Shown here: positions 1 to 14,800 of the stretch, piece by piece
How positions within the stretch are numbered: the stretch's first letter is position 1
Layout of the letters: every line of letters begins with the position of its first letter
Assembly (NCBI GenBank): GCA_037039925.1
Contig: JAXRKP010000323.1
Location: 177,501-241,500 of the forward strand
DNA from: Doris montereyensis
Taxonomy: Eukaryota; Mollusca; Gastropoda; Nudibranchia; Dorididae
DNA length: 64,000 nucleotides
Reading direction: 5' to 3'
Translations under genes and position numbers: made by a program
Notes under the pieces: model-generated
Told to the model about the DNA's origin: nothing
What the model saw: the letters and a program-made list of their open reading frames with translations, nothing else
The model's database searches: none

Positions 1-1345
1 AACAGTAAGCTATATAAACAGCTTGACAGCCCTATGTTAAACAGTAAGCTATATAAACAGCTTGACAGTCCTATGTTAAACAGTAAGCTATATAAACAGC
101 TTGACAGTCCTTTGTTATAAATTAAGCTCTATAAACAGCTTGACAGTCCTGTGTTATAAATTAGGCTCTATAAACAGCTTGACAGTCCTATATTATAAAT
201 TAAGCTCTATAAACAGCTTAACAGTCCTTTGTTATAAATTAAGCTCTATAAACAGCTTGACAGTCCTGTGTTATAAATTAGGCTCTATAAACAGCTTGAC
301 AGTCCTGTGTTATAAATTAAGCTCTATAAACAGCTTGACAGCCCTATGTTATAAATTAAGCCCTATAAACAGCTTGACAGTCCTTTGTTATAAATTAAGC
401 TCTATAAACAGCTTGACAGTCCTGTGTTATAAATTAGGCTCTATAAACAGCTTGACAGTCCTGTGTTATAAATTAAGCTCTATAAACAGCTTGACAGTCC
501 TATCTTATAAATTAAGCCCTATAAACAGCTTGACAGCCCTATGTTATAAATTAAGCTCCATAAACAACTTGACATCCCTATGTTAAACAGTAAGCTTTAT
601 AAACAGCTTGACAATCCTATGTTAAAAACTAAGCTCTATAAACAGCTTGACAGTCCTATGCTAAAAATCAAACTCTTTTAAGCAGCCTGGCCGTTCTATG
701 TGAAGAATTAAACTCTCTACACAGTCTGGCAGTTTATCTTAAAAATTAAGCTTTATAAACACCCTGCCTGTCCTAAGTTGAAAATTAAACCCTATAAGCA
801 GCTTGAAAGTCCTATGTAAAAAATGAAGCTCTCTATACAGCCTGACAGTCCTATGTACAAAATGAAGCTCTCTATACAGCCTGACAGTCCTATGTACAAA
901 ATGAAGCTCTCTATACAGCCTGACAGTCCTATGTACAAAATGAAGCTCTCTATACAGCCTGACAGTCCTATGTACAAAATGAAGCTCTCTATACAGCCTG
1001 ACAGTCCTATGTACAAAATGAAGCTCTCTATACAGCCTGACAGTCCTATGTACAAAATGAAGCTCTCTATACAGCCTGACAGTCCTATGTACAAAATGAA
1101 GCTCTCTATACAGCCTGAAAGTCCTATGTACAAAATGAAGCTCTCTAAATAACCTCACAGGTCTATGTTAAAGCGTAAGCTTTCTAAACAGTCTGACAAT
1201 CCTATGTTAAAAATTAATCTCTAAACAGCCTGACACTCCAATATTAACAATTAAGCTCTCCAAGCAGCCTGACAGTCATATGTTGAAAATTGAACTCTCT
1301 ATACAGCCTGACAGGCCTATGTCAACAATTGCTCTCTAAGCAGCA
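1..1345 (+). repeat. 39-bp minisatellite, block 1
   Basis: Unit core CAGCTTGACAGTCCTATG plus a variable AAATTAAGCTCTATAAA. Subfamilies change in blocks (1-660 and 820-1150, the latter near perfect). Because 39 is a multiple of 3, long frames stay open on both strands. I do not regard these as genes. Truncated by the window edge. Confidence 0.95.
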
Positions 1346-1984
1346 TGATGGTCCTATCAAGAGGAGGGTGGAGGAGGGAGGGAGGGGGAGGAGGGGGCTC
1401 CAGAGAGTGATTATTTTAGTTTTGAGAGATACACAATTTTAGGCTACAGAAATTGTTTCAGCATGGAAACAGTAGAGGAAACAAATTGTGAAAGTCATTT
1501 TCCAAAGTTAAGTTGCCATGGATCTCCGCCCTGAATTTTTGGTGAAAAACTAGGTCAATTTTGACAGTTTTCAAAAACAAAGTGGCCCTACAGTTTTCAA
1601 CTTAGAGACTTACAATTTTGCATGTAGAAATTTCAAACCAATACCAAACGTTTTATCCTGTATGGTTTTTGTTTTACAAATTTTCAAATTGAGGCTTGAA
1701 GGAAACTAATTTTCTTTCAATTTTCAAACAAAAATCATGAATTTCACAGGAAGTACAGAAAATATCGAAAATTGTAGATATCTTAGTAATGATATAAAGC
1801 AGTTGTATGCCAAATTTCAAACGAATCCTTTGAAAATTGTTGAACAGCTTAGCCAAAAAAAGGTCAATTTTGAGAACATCAAATAATATTTGGAACTATT
1901 TTTTTCTGTTATTTGACTAAAAACCTAGAAAAAGTAGTGAATACTTTGAAACGTCATAAAACCATGAGAAGCTGTCAACTACTA
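1346..1984. other. Unassigned AT-rich stretch
   Basis: A GGA-rich patch (1361-1400), then AT-rich unique-looking DNA with loosely repeated TTTTCAAA and AAATTTCAAAC phrases. I see no exon or transposon protein. Confidence 0.6.
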
Positions 1985-2635
1985 CTTATTGACCCTTTGT
2001 TTCAGCTGCCCCGGCTCTCTTACGCTCGGATGGCACCTTTCGATAACAGGTGCAGAATATGTCACCTGTTTTCCTGACAATCTAAGTCCGAACACATCAC
2101 TCCCGTTTTGTGCTCTCTACATTGGCTTGCCACAGAGAAGAGATAGGATATATAAGATAGCGTGTCTCACATACATGACACTGCCCCCGACTGTCTAAAA
2201 TATCTCCTTAAAGTTCTTAAAGTTCACCATCCCGATCGTTCTCATAGATCATCACAATCTTTGCAACTGAAAAAAAAACGTCCTTAAGCCAAAATATCTT
2301 GAACGTTCTTTCACCAATTCAGCTCTAGCTATATGGAATTCTTTCTCAGTTAAAACTAGAAATTGTACAATCCTTCCTTCCTTTAAACAATCACTTAAAA
2401 CAGAGTTGTTCCGCTCCACTTTCAACTCATATATCATTAAAATTCTTGGCATTTTCTAAAACCTGTGTTAAGGGTTTGGCGTTCTATTGATGTATGGTAT
2501 CTTTAACACTGTGCTGTATAACTATATGTAATTAGTCTTACGTTTCTGGTTAAAGAAGTATCAAACTTAAGAAGATCTCCCCTCATACCCCATGGTACGT
2601 CAGTTTTAAAAGGTGTGGGGGATTGGCACCTGCAA

Positions 2636-2685
<50 letters not shown>

Positions 2686-2915
2686 AGGCCATCTTGTTAT
2701 TAGCACATATCATCATTTACGTACTTTTCATTTTAATTGTAACATTCTTCATGTATGCAGATCTCATAGTAATCATAGGTATTGATGATATTATGTAAAA
2801 CATTATGTAAGTTATTTTATAATGTATGTCTTGACTTTTGTAAAGCGCAACTGAGCATGGCCCTCATGGATTGGATAGAGGCGCTAAAAAGATTTGGCAT
2901 TATTATTATCATAAA
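1985..2915 (+). mobile_element. LINE 3' end (L2/CR1-like) with ATT tail
   Basis: The plus strand in broken frames encodes the tail of a reverse-transcriptase protein: LYIGLPQRRDRIYKIACLTY, then SFTNSALAIWNSFSVKTRNC and TILPSFKQSLKTELF, which matches the usual ALWNSLP..IRN..SL.SFK..LKT.LF ending. A 3' UTR follows with (GT)n and the hallmark GTAAAGCGCAACTGAGCATG, ending GGCATTATTATTATC. Truncated at the 5' end and degenerate, it separates two blocks of 39-bp satellite. Confidence 0.75.
2639..2682 (+). repeat. (GT)n microsatellite
   Basis: About 22 perfect GT dinucleotides inside the LINE 3' UTR. Confidence 0.95.
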
Positions 2916-3044
2916 AAGGCACCATTGAAGAAAATTTGCCATATGTAGATTTTTGTGATAGCTTACACTGTGCTGATTAAAATTGAGTGACAACATGCCC
3001 TACTTAAAACAAAGTTACTGGCTTTTATAGTTCAACTGATGTGT

Positions 3045-3213
3045 TGAAAGTTAGGCTGGTATCGTATCTAAACAAATCTTTAGAATTAAAAGAATCGATA
3101 CTGAGCTTCTTTTTTTGGTATCAATATGAAGGGAATGAACGGCTGCGTCCAATAATACAATAAACTAGATTTGCCCGATTTTGGACAAAATTGGTCTTTT
3201 CAGGATCTCCCCC
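3045..3213 (+). repeat. Dispersed repeat, copy 1
   Basis: TGAAAGTTAGGCTGGTATCG, through AATAAACTAGATTTGCCCGA, to a C-rich end. It is the same sequence, diverged, as 33281-33457. Confidence 0.7.
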
Positions 3214-3219
3214 ACCACC

Positions 3220-5075
3220 CCTTAAAAATGAAGCACTCTAAACAGTGTGACTGTCCTATGTTAAAAATTAAGCTCTCTAAACAGTGTGACTGTCCTATGT
3301 TAAAAATGAAGCACTTCAAATAGCCTATATGTACTATGAAGCTCTAAAGAGCCTGACAGTCGTATGTTGAAAATGGGTAATCTAACGGTTTAGCAGCGTA
3401 AAAGAAAGTGGGGTTGGGGGTAAATGAAGCACTTCAAATAGCCTATATGTACTATGATAAAAATGAAGCTCTCTAAAGAGCCTGACAGTCGTATGTTGAA
3501 AATGGGTAATCTAACGGTTTAGCAGCGTAAAAGAAAGTGGGGTTGGGGTTCAGGGAAAGGTATTGTGGATATATTTCTTCCATCTCATTTCTAAATGTAG
3601 ATTTAAGCCGATACCGACGAGTGCAAATTTCACCCACTTTCTTTTACGCCGCTAAACCGTAAAATTACCGAAAAATGAACTCTCTACTCAGCCTGACAGT
3701 CCTACGTTAAAAACCGATCTCTTATAAACAGCCTGATAGTCCCATGTTAAGAATCGATCTCTTACAAACAGCCTGATAGTCCTATGTTAAAAACCGATCT
3801 CTTACAAACAGCCTGATAGTTCTATGTTAAAAACCGATCTCTTACAAACAGCCTGATAGTCCTATGTTAAAAACCGATCTCTTACAAACAGCCTGATAGT
3901 CCTATGTTAAAAACCGATCTCTTACAAACAGCCTGATAGTCCTATGTTAAAAACCGATCTCTTATAAACAGCCTGATAGTCCTATGTTAAAAACCGATCT
4001 CTTACAAACAGCCTGATAGTCCTATGTTAAAACCGATCTCTTACAAACAGCCTGATAGTCCTATGTTAAAAACCGATCTCTTATAAACAGCCTGATAGTC
4101 CTATGTTAAAAACCGATCTCTTACAAATAGCCTGATAGTCCTATGTTAAAAATGAAGGTCTCTATATAGCTTGACAGACATATGTTGAAAAATGAACTCT
4201 CTACACAGCATGACAGGTCTATGTTAAAGGGTAAGCTCTCTAAACAGCCCAACAATCCTATGTTCTAAACAGCCCAACAATCCTATGTCACAAATTAAGC
4301 TCTGTAAACAGTCTGGTAGTCCTGTGTTAAAAAGCAAGCACTCTAAAAGGCCTGAGTGATAGTCCTATGTTAAAATTTAAGCTTTCTTAGCAGCCTGACA
4401 GTCCTGTGTTAAAAATTAAGCTGCTTAAACATGTAGGGCAGTCCTATGATAAAAATTAAGCTCTCTAAACAACACAACCGTAACATGTTAAAAATTAAGC
4501 TCTCTAGGCAGTCTGACAGTCCTGTGTTTAAAACAAAGCTCTCGAAACAACCTGACACTCATATGTTAAAAATTAAGCTCTATAAACAGCCTGACAGTAT
4601 TATGTTGAACATTAAGCCCCCCAACAACTTGACAATCCTATATTAAAAGTAGAGCTGTATAGACCACCTTGGCAGTCTTATGTTAACAATTAAGGTCTAT
4701 AGACAGCTTGACAGGCCTAAGTTAAAAATCGTTCTATAAACAGCAAGTCTTATGTCTAACAATTTAACTCTAAGCAGCCTGATAGTCTTATGTTAAAAAT
4801 TGAGCTGTCTAAGCAGCCTGCCAGTCCCATGTTAAAAATAAAGCTCTCTAAATATCCTGAAGTCCTATGTTAAAAATTAAGCTCTATAAACAGCCTGACA
4901 ATCTTGTGTTAAAAGTTGTGCTCTCTGAACAGCCTGACGGTTTTATGTAAAATATTAAGCTCTATAAACAGCCTGACAGTCATATGTTAAAAATCCAGCT
5001 CTCTTAATACGCTGAAGTATTATGTTAAAAATTAAGTTCCTAAACAGCTTCAAGGTCCCACTGAGATAACAAGAG
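3220..5075 (+). repeat. 39/40-bp minisatellite, block 2
   Basis: Same family as 1-1345 (CAGCCTGACAGTCCTATGTT, then AAAAATTAAGCTCTCTAAA). 3690-4140 is a homogeneous 40-bp subfamily with ACCGATCTCTTACAAACAGC. The rest is strongly diverged. Interrupted by the MITE at 3505-3669. Confidence 0.93.
3505..3669. mobile_element. 165-bp MITE inserted in the 39-bp satellite
   Basis: Left end GGTAATCTAACGGTTTAGCA and the inward-read right end GGTAATTTTACGGTTTAGCG are about 36-bp inverted repeats ending near CGTAAAAGAAAGTGG. Flanks GAAAATG and GAAAAATG suggest an approximately 8-bp target duplication (hAT-like size). Its left end plus adjoining satellite is duplicated at 3375-3420. Confidence 0.75.
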
Positions 5076-5263
5076 AGCTTAAAAAGAGTTCCGCTTCTTA
5101 GGCTATACATTCACTCAATGGAACCACAAAATCACTCATCCATCTGATAAATGAACATCATGTTTAAAGTAGAAAAACAGATGTTTAGGTAAGGAGAAGA
5201 TGAAGTCATCAAGACAGCAACTTATTATCTGTTTTCCCTTCCATCAGTTTTGAATGATAAAAC

Positions 5264-5379
5264 AATAATAATAATAATAATTATAATAATAATAATAATA
5301 ATAATAACAATAATAATAATAACAATAATAATAATAATAATTATAATAATAATAATAACAATAATAATAATAAAAAAAC

Positions 5380-5424
<45 letters not shown>

Positions 5425-5520
5425 TATAATAATAATAATAATAATAACAATAATAATAATAAAAACAATAATAATAACAATAATAATAATAATAATTATA
5501 ATAATAATAATAATAATAAC

Positions 5521-5598
<78 letters not shown>

Positions 5599-5629
5599 CA
5601 ATAATAATAACAATAATAATAATAATAAT

Positions 5630-5706
<77 letters not shown>

Positions 5707-5717
5707 TAATAATAATA
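5264..5717 (-). repeat. (AAT)n microsatellite with C and T interruptions
   Basis: About 450 bp of AAT with regularly placed AAC and ATT variants. On the minus strand it starts 6 bp after the donor of FERM exon 4. Confidence 0.97.
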
Positions 5718-5723
5718 TCAAAC

Positions 5724-5803
5724 CTGGTTAATTCTTCATGTAGGTTGTTGGGTTCAGAGGAGTAAAATTTCACACGAAAAACGTAAAGTGTAGGAGGGCC
5801 GAT
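5724..5803 (-). CDS. EPB41L5: FERM gene exon 4 (5' boundary uncertain)
   Basis: The open frame reads IGPPTLYVFRVKFYSSEP and then NNLHEELTR, ending at CCAG|GTTTGA. The similarity to EPB41L5/Yurt starts exactly at the ATC codon at 5803, but the bases before it are TTTTCTTCTCTTTTCAC, a good pyrimidine tract ending in AC rather than AG. An in-frame TAA lies further upstream. Either a base is wrong, or the intron has an unusual AC end. Immediately after the donor the intron turns into the AAT microsatellite. Confidence 0.8.
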
Positions 5804-8800
5804 GTGAAAAGAGAAGAAAATAAATAATTACAATATAGAAAAGTTCTCATTATTTTTTACTGGAAATCAACACAGATCTCATTAAAGTGTCACACTCGTC
5901 CAATAGATTAAATTCATAGTAGACATGCAAATTCATCGGGTTCTAAAACATACTCAGGTTTTAGGCCTTGCACAAGCTCATCATGTTTTAAAGCCTAGCT
6001 GTCAGGCTTTGCATTCCAGCATAGTTATCAGGTTCCAAAGTATAGTTATCAAGGTTTAAACCATGTTTATCAGGTCTTAAAGCATAGCCTAATCATTAGG
6101 TGTTAAAGCATAGCCTAATCATTAGGCCTTAAAGCATAGTTATCAGGGTTTTAAAGCATAGCCTAATCATTAGGCCTTAAAGCATAGTTATCAGGTCTTA
6201 AAGCATAGCCTAATCATTAGGCTAATCATTAGGTGTTAAAGCATAGTTATCAGGTTTTAAAGCATAGCCTAATCATTAGGTGTTAAAGCATAGTTATCAG
6301 GTCTTAAAGCATAGCCTTATCATTAGGTGTTAAAGCATAGTTATCAGGTTTTAAAGCATAGCCTAATCATTAGGTGTTAAAGCATAGTTATCAGGTCTTA
6401 AAGCATAGCCTAATCATTAGGTGTTAAAGCATAGTTATCAGGTCTTAAAGCATAGCCTAATCATTAGGTGTTAAAGCATAGTTATCAGGTCTTAAAGCGT
6501 AGCCTAATCATTAGGTGTTAAAGCATAGTTATCAGGTCTTAAAGCGTAGCCTAATCATTAGGTGTTAAAGCATAGTTATCAGGTCTTAAAGCGTAGCCTA
6601 ATCATTAGGTGTTAAAGCATAGTTATCAGGTCTTAAAGCTAATCATAGCCTAATCATTAGGTGTTAAAGCATAGTTATCAGGTTTTAAAGCATAGTTATA
6701 GCCTAATCATTAGGCCTTAAAGCATAGTTATCAGGTCTTAAAGCGTAGCCTAATCATTAGGTGTTAAAGCATAGTTATCAGGTCTTAAAGCGTAGCCTAA
6801 TCATTAGGTGTTAAAGCATAGTTATCAGGTCTTAAAGCGTAGCCTAATCATTAGGTGTTAAAGCATAGTTATCAGGTCTTAAAGCGTAGCCTAATCATTA
6901 GGTGTTAAAGCATAGTTATCAGGTCTTAAAGCATAGCCTAATCATTAGGTGTTAAAGCATAGTTATCAGGTCTTAAAGCGTAGCCTAATCATTAGGTGTT
7001 AAAGCATAGTTATCAGGTCTTAAAGCGTAGCCTAATCATTAGGTGTTAAAGCATAGTTATCAGGTCTTAAAGTGTAACCTAATCATTAGGTGTTAAAGCA
7101 TAGTTATCAGGTCTTAAAGCGTAGCCTAATCATTAGGTGTTAAAGCATAGTTATCAGGTCTTAAAGTGTAACCTAATCATTAGGTGTTAAAGCATAGTTA
7201 TCAGGTCTTAAAGTGTAACCTAATCATTAGGTGTTAAAGCATAGTTATCAGGTTTTAAAGAATATATGTACAACGCATTGAAACTCTAGGATACACCATG
7301 TTGAATCTTGAGGATACACCATATTGGATATTTAGTATACACAACATTGGATACCTAGGATACACCATATTGGATATCTAGTATACACTGTATTGTATAT
7401 CTAGTATACACTGTATTGGATATCTAGCATACATTGTATTGGATATCTAGTATACACTGTATTAGATATCTAGTATACACCATATTGGATATCTAGTATA
7501 CACTGTATTATTGTATATCTAGTATACACTGTATTGGATATCTAGTATACACTGTATTGTATATCTAGTATACACTGTATTGTATATCTAGTATACACCA
7601 TATTGTATATCTAGTATACACTGTATTGATATCTATATACACCATATTGGATATCTAGTATACACTGTATTGTATATCTAGTATACACTGTATTGATATC
7701 TAGTATACACCATATTGGATATCTAGTATACACTGTATTAGATATCTAGTATACACCATATTAGATATCTAGTATACACCATATTAGATATCTAGTATAC
7801 ACCATATTGGATATCTAGTATACACCATATTAGATATCTAGTATACACCATATTAGATATCTAGTATACACCATATTGGATATCTAGTATACACCATATT
7901 AGATATCTAGTATACACCATATTGGATATCTAGTATACACCATATTAGATATCTAGTATACACCATATTAGATATCTAGTATACACCATATTAGATATCT
8001 AGTATACACCATATTGGATATCTAGTATACACCATATTAGATATCTAGTATACACATATTGATATTGGATATCTAGTATACAGTATACAACATATTGGAT
8101 ATCTAGTATACACTGTATTGGATATCTAGTATACACTGTATTGGATATCTAGTATACACTGTATTGATATTGGATATCTAGTATACACTGTATTGGATAT
8201 CTAGTATACACTGTATTGGATATCTAGTATACACTGTATTGGATATCTAGTATACACTGTATTGGATATCTAGTATACACTGTATTAGATATCTAGTATA
8301 CACTGTATTGGATATCTAGTATACATTGTATTGGATATCTAGTATACACTGTATTAGATATCTAGTATACACTGTATTGGATATCTAGTATACACTGTAT
8401 TGGATATCTAGTATACATTGTATTGGATATCTAGTATACACTGTATTGGATATCTAGTATACATTGTATTGGATATCTAGTATACACTGTATTGGATATC
8501 TAGTATACATTGTATTGGATATCTAGTATACATTGTATTGATATCTAGTATACACTGTATTGGATATCTAGTATATATTGTATTGGATATCTAGTATACA
8601 CTGTATTGGATATCTAGTATACTGTATTGGATATCTACATACACTGTATTGGATATCTAGTATACACTGTATTGGATATCTAGTATACATTGTATTGGAT
8701 ATCTAGTATACATTGTATTGATATCTAGATATCTAGTATACATTGTATTGGATATCTAGTATACATTGTATTGGATATCTAGTATACATTGTATTGGATA

Positions 8801-11800
8801 TCTAGTATACACTGTATTGGATATCTAATATACACTGTATTGGATATCTAGTATACACTGTATTGGATATCTAGTATACATTGTATTGGATATCTAGTAT
8901 ACATTGTATTGGATATCTAGTATACATTGTATTGGATATCTAGTATACATTGTATTGGATATCTAGTATACACTGTATTGGATATCTAGTATACATTGTA
9001 TTGGATATCTAGTATACACTGTATTGGATATCTAGTATACACTGTATTGGATATCTAGTATACACTGTATTGGATATCTAGTATACACATATTGATATCT
9101 AGGATATCTAGTATACACTGTATTGGATATCTAGTATACACTGTATTGGACATCTAGTATACACTGTATTGGATATCTAGTATACATTGTATTGTATATC
9201 TAGTATACATTGTATTAGATACCTAGTATACATTGTATTGGATATCTAGCATACACTGTATTGTATATCTAGTATACACCATATTGGATATCTAGTATAC
9301 ACTGTATTGGATATCTAGTATACATTGTATTGGATATCTAGTATACACTGTATTGGATATCTAGGATACACTGTATTGGATATCTAGTATACACTAAATT
9401 GGATATCTAGGATACATTGTATTGGATATCTAGTATACACCATATTGGATATCTAGTATACACCATATTGGATATCTAGGATACACTGTATTGGATATCT
9501 AGTATACACTGTATTAAATATCTAGTATACATTGTATTAGATATCTAGTATACATTGTATTGGATATCTAGTATACATTGTATTGGATATCTAGTATACA
9601 CTGTATTGGATATCTAGTATACATTGTATTAGATATCTAGTATACACTGTATTGGATATCTAGTATACACCATATTAGATATCTAGTATACACTGTATTG
9701 GATATCTAGTATACACCATATTCGATATCTAGTATACACTGTATTGGATATCTAGTATACACTGTATTGGATATCTAGTATACACTGTATTGGATATCTA
9801 GTATACACTGTATTGGATATCTAGTATACATTGTATTAGATACCTAGTATACACTGTATTGGATATCTAGTATACACCATATTAGATATCTAGTATACAC
9901 TGTATTGTATATCTAGTATACACCATATTGGATATCTAGTATACACTGTTTTGGATATCTGGTATACACTGTTTTGGATATCTAGGATACACCGTATTCG
10001 ATATCTAGTATACACTGTATTGGATATCTAGTATACACTGTATTGGATATCTAGTATACACTGTATTAGATATCTAGTATACACTGTATTAGATATCTAG
10101 TATACACCATATTTGATATCTAGTATACACTGTATTGGATATCTAGTAAACACCATATTGGATATCTAGTATACACTGTATTGGATATCTAGTAAACACC
10201 ATATTGGATATCTAGTATACACTGTATTGGATATCTAGTATACACTGTATTAGATATCTAGTATACATTGTATTGGATATCTAGTGTACACTGTATTGGA
10301 TATCTAGTATCTAGATATCTAGGATACACCATATTGGATATCTAGTATACACCATATTGGATATCTAGTATACACTGTATTGATATCATATTGGATATCT
10401 AGTATACACTGTATTAGATATCTAGTATACACTGTAGATATCTAGTATACACTGTATTGGATATCTAGTATACACTGTATTGGATATCTAGTATACACTG
10501 TATTGGATATCTAGTATACACTGTATTGGATATCTAGTATATCATATTGGATATCTAGTATACACTGTATTGTATATCTAGTATACACTGTATTGGATAT
10601 CTAATATACACTGTATTGTATATCTAGTATACACTGTATTGGATATCTAGTATACACCATATTGGATATCTAGTATACACTGTATTGGATATCTAGTATA
10701 CACTGTATTGGATATCTAATATATCTAGTATACACTGTATTGGATATCTAGTATACACTGTATTGGATATCTAGTATACACTGTATTGGATATCTAGTAT
10801 ACACTGTATTGGATATCTAGTATCTGTAGTGGATACACTGTATTGGATATCTAGTATACACTGTATTGGATATCTAGTATACACTGTATTGGATATCTAG
10901 TATACACTGTATTGGATATCTAGTATACACTGTATTGGATATCTAGTATACACTGTATTGGATATCTAGTATACACTGTATTGGATATCTAGTATACACT
11001 GTATTGGATATCTAGTATACACCATATTGGATATCTAGGATACACCATATTGGATATCTAGTATACACCATTTGGATATCTAGTATACATTGTATTAGAT
11101 ATATAGTATACACTGTATTGATATCTAGTATACACTGTATTGGATATCTAGTATACACTTATTGGATATCTAGTATACACTGTATTGGATATCTAGTATA
11201 CACTGTATTGGATATCTAGTATACACTGTATTGGATATCTAGTATACACCATATTGGATATCTAGTATACACTGTATTGTATATCTAGTATACATTGTAT
11301 TGATATCTAGTATACATTGTATTGACATCTAGTATACATTGTATTGGATATCTAGTATACACTGTATGATATCTAGGATACACCATATTGGATATCTAGA
11401 TACATTGTATTGGATATCTAGTATACATTGTATTGGATATCTAGTATATTGTATTGGATATCTAGGATACACCATATTGGATATCTAGTATACACCATAT
11501 TGGATATCTAGTATACACTGTATTGGATATCTAGTATACATTGTATTGATATCTAGTATACACCATATTGATATCTAGTATACACCATATTGGATATCTA
11601 GTATACACTGTATTGGATATCTAGTATACACCATATTGGATATCTAGTATACACCATATTGGATATCTAGTATACATATTGGATATCTAGTATACACCAT
11701 ATTGGATATCTAGTATACACCATATTGGATATCTAGTATACACCATATTGGATATCTAGTATACACCATATTGATATCTAGTATACACCATATTGGATAT

Positions 11801-14800
11801 CTAGTATACACCATATTGGATATCTAGTATATTGGATACTGATACACCATATTGGATATCTAGTATACACTGTATTGGATATCTAGTATACACTGTATTG
11901 ATATCTGTATTGGATATCTAGTATACACTGTATTGGACATCTAGTATACATTGTATTGGATATCTAGTATACACTGTATTGGATATCTAGTATACACCAT
12001 ATTGGATATCTAGTATCTAGTATACACTGGATATCTAGTATACACTGTATTGGATATCTAGTATACATATTGGATATCATATTGTATTGGATATCTAGTA
12101 TACACTGTATTGGATATCTAGTATACACTGTATATATCTAGTATACACTGTATTGGATATCTAGTATACACTGTATTGATATCTAGTATACACTGTATTG
12201 GATATCTAGTATACACTGTATTGGATATCTAGTATACACTGTATTGGATATCTAGTATACACTGTATTGATATCTAGTATACACTGTATTGGATATCTAG
12301 TATACACTGTATTGTATATCTAGTATACACTGTATTGGATATCTAGTATACACTGTATTGGATATCTAGTATACACCATTGGATATCTAGTATACATTGA
12401 TATCTAGTATACATTGTATTGGATATCTAGTATACACTGTATTGGATATCTAGTATACACTGTATTGGATATCTAGTATACACTGTATTGGATATCTAGT
12501 ATACACTGTATTGATATCTAGTATACATTGTATTGGATATCTAGTATACACTGTATTGGATATCTAGTATACACTGTATTGGATATCTAGTATACATTGT
12601 ATTGGATATCTATCATATTAGATATCTAGTATACATTGTATTGGATATCTAGTATACACTGTATTGGATATCTAGTATACACTGTATTGGATATCTAGTA
12701 TACACTGTATTGTATATCTAGTATACACCATATTGGATATCTAGTATACACCATATTGGATATCTAGTATACATTGTATTGGATATCTAGTATACACTGT
12801 ATTGGATATCTATTGGATATCTAGTATACACCATATTGGATATCTAGGATACACCATATTGGATATCTAGTATACATTGTATTGGATATCTAGTATACAC
12901 TGTATTGGATATCTAGGATACACTGTATTGGATATCTAGTATACACCATATTGGATATCTAGTATACATTGTATTGGATATCTAGTATACATTGTATTGG
13001 ATATCTAGTATACACTGTATTGGATATCTAGTATACACTGTATTGGATATCTAGTATACACTGTATTGGATATCTAGTATTATACTGTATTGGATATCTA
13101 GTATACACTGTATTGGACATCTAGTATACATTGGATATCTAGTATACACCATATTGGATATCTAGTATACACCATATTGGATATCTAGTATACCATATTG
13201 GATATCTAGTATACATATTGGATATCTAGTATACACTGTATTGTATATCTAGTATACACTGTATTGTATATCTAGTATACACTGTATACACTGTATATTG
13301 GACATGTATTGTATATCACACTGTATTGGATATCTAGTATACACCATATTGGATATCTAGTATACACTGTATTGGATATCTAGTATACACCATATTGATA
13401 TCTAGTATACACTGTATTTAGTATACACCATATTGGATATCTAGTATACACTGTATTGGATATCTAGTATACACTGTATTGGATATCTAGTATACACTGT
13501 ATTGGATATCTAGTATACACTGTATTGGATATCTAGTATACACCATATTGGATATCTAGTATACACTGTATTGGATATCTAGTATACACTGTATTGGATA
13601 TCTAGTATACACTGTATTGGATATCTAGTATACACTGTATTGGATATCTAGTATACACTGTATTGATATCTAGTATACACTGTATTAGATATCTAGGATA
13701 CATTGTATTGGATATCTAGTATACACTGTATTGTATATCTAGTATACACTGTATTGGATATCTAGTATACACTGTATTGGATATCTAGTATACACCATAT
13801 TGGATATCTATTATAAACTGTATTGTATATCTAGTATACACTGTATTGTATATCTAGTATACACTGTATTGTATATCTAGTATACACTGTATTGAATATC
13901 TAGGATACACCATATTGGATATATCTAGTATACACCATATTGGATATCTAGTATACATTGTATTGGACATCTGTATACATTGTATTGGATATCTAGTATA
14001 CACTGTATTGTATATCTAGTATACATTGTATTGTATATCTAGTATACACTGTATTGTATATCTAGTATACATTGTATTGGACATCTAGTATACATTGTAT
14101 TGGATATCTAGGATACACCATATTGGATATTTAGTATACATTGTATTGGACATCTAGTATACACCATATTGGATATCTAGGATACACCATATTGGATATC
14201 TAGTATACACCATATTGGATATCTAGTATACATTGTATTGGACATCTAGTATACACCATATTGGATATCTAGGATACACCATATTGGATATCTAGTATAC
14301 ATTGTATTGACATCTAGTATACACCATATTGGATGTCTAGGATACGCCATATTGGATATCTAGTATACACTGTATTGGATATCTAGTATACACTGTATTG
14401 CTGATATCTAGTATACACTGTATTGATATCTAGTATACACTGTATTGATATCCAGTATACACTGTATTGGATATCTAGTATACACTGTATTGATATCTAG
14501 TATACACTGTATTGGATATCTAGTATACACTGTATTGGATATCTAGTATACACCATATTGGATATCTAGTATACACTGTATTGGATATCTAGTATACACT
14601 GTATTGGATCTAGTGTACACCATATTGGATATCTAGTATACACTGTATTGGATATCTAGTATACACTGTGTTGGATCTAGTATACACCATATTGGATATC
14701 TAGTATACACTGTATTGGATCTAGTATACACCATATTGGATATCTAGTACACTGTATTGGATATCTAGTATACACTGTATTGGATATCTAGTATACACTG

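Noticed and set aside
1..1345. Long open frames and TTGACA-like boxes in the 39-bp repeat
   Set aside because: Period 39 has no stops in several frames on both strands. The peptide is purely periodic, and bacterial promoter boxes are meaningless here.
5225..5720. Open frame of poly-Ile/Tyr fused to the FERM segment
   Set aside because: It is the AAT microsatellite read past the exon 4 donor. Coding ends at CCAG|GTTTGA.
5955..7258. Regular repeats that could suggest a CRISPR array
   Set aside because: Units are head to tail without unique spacers, there are no cas genes, and the DNA is eukaryotic with introns.
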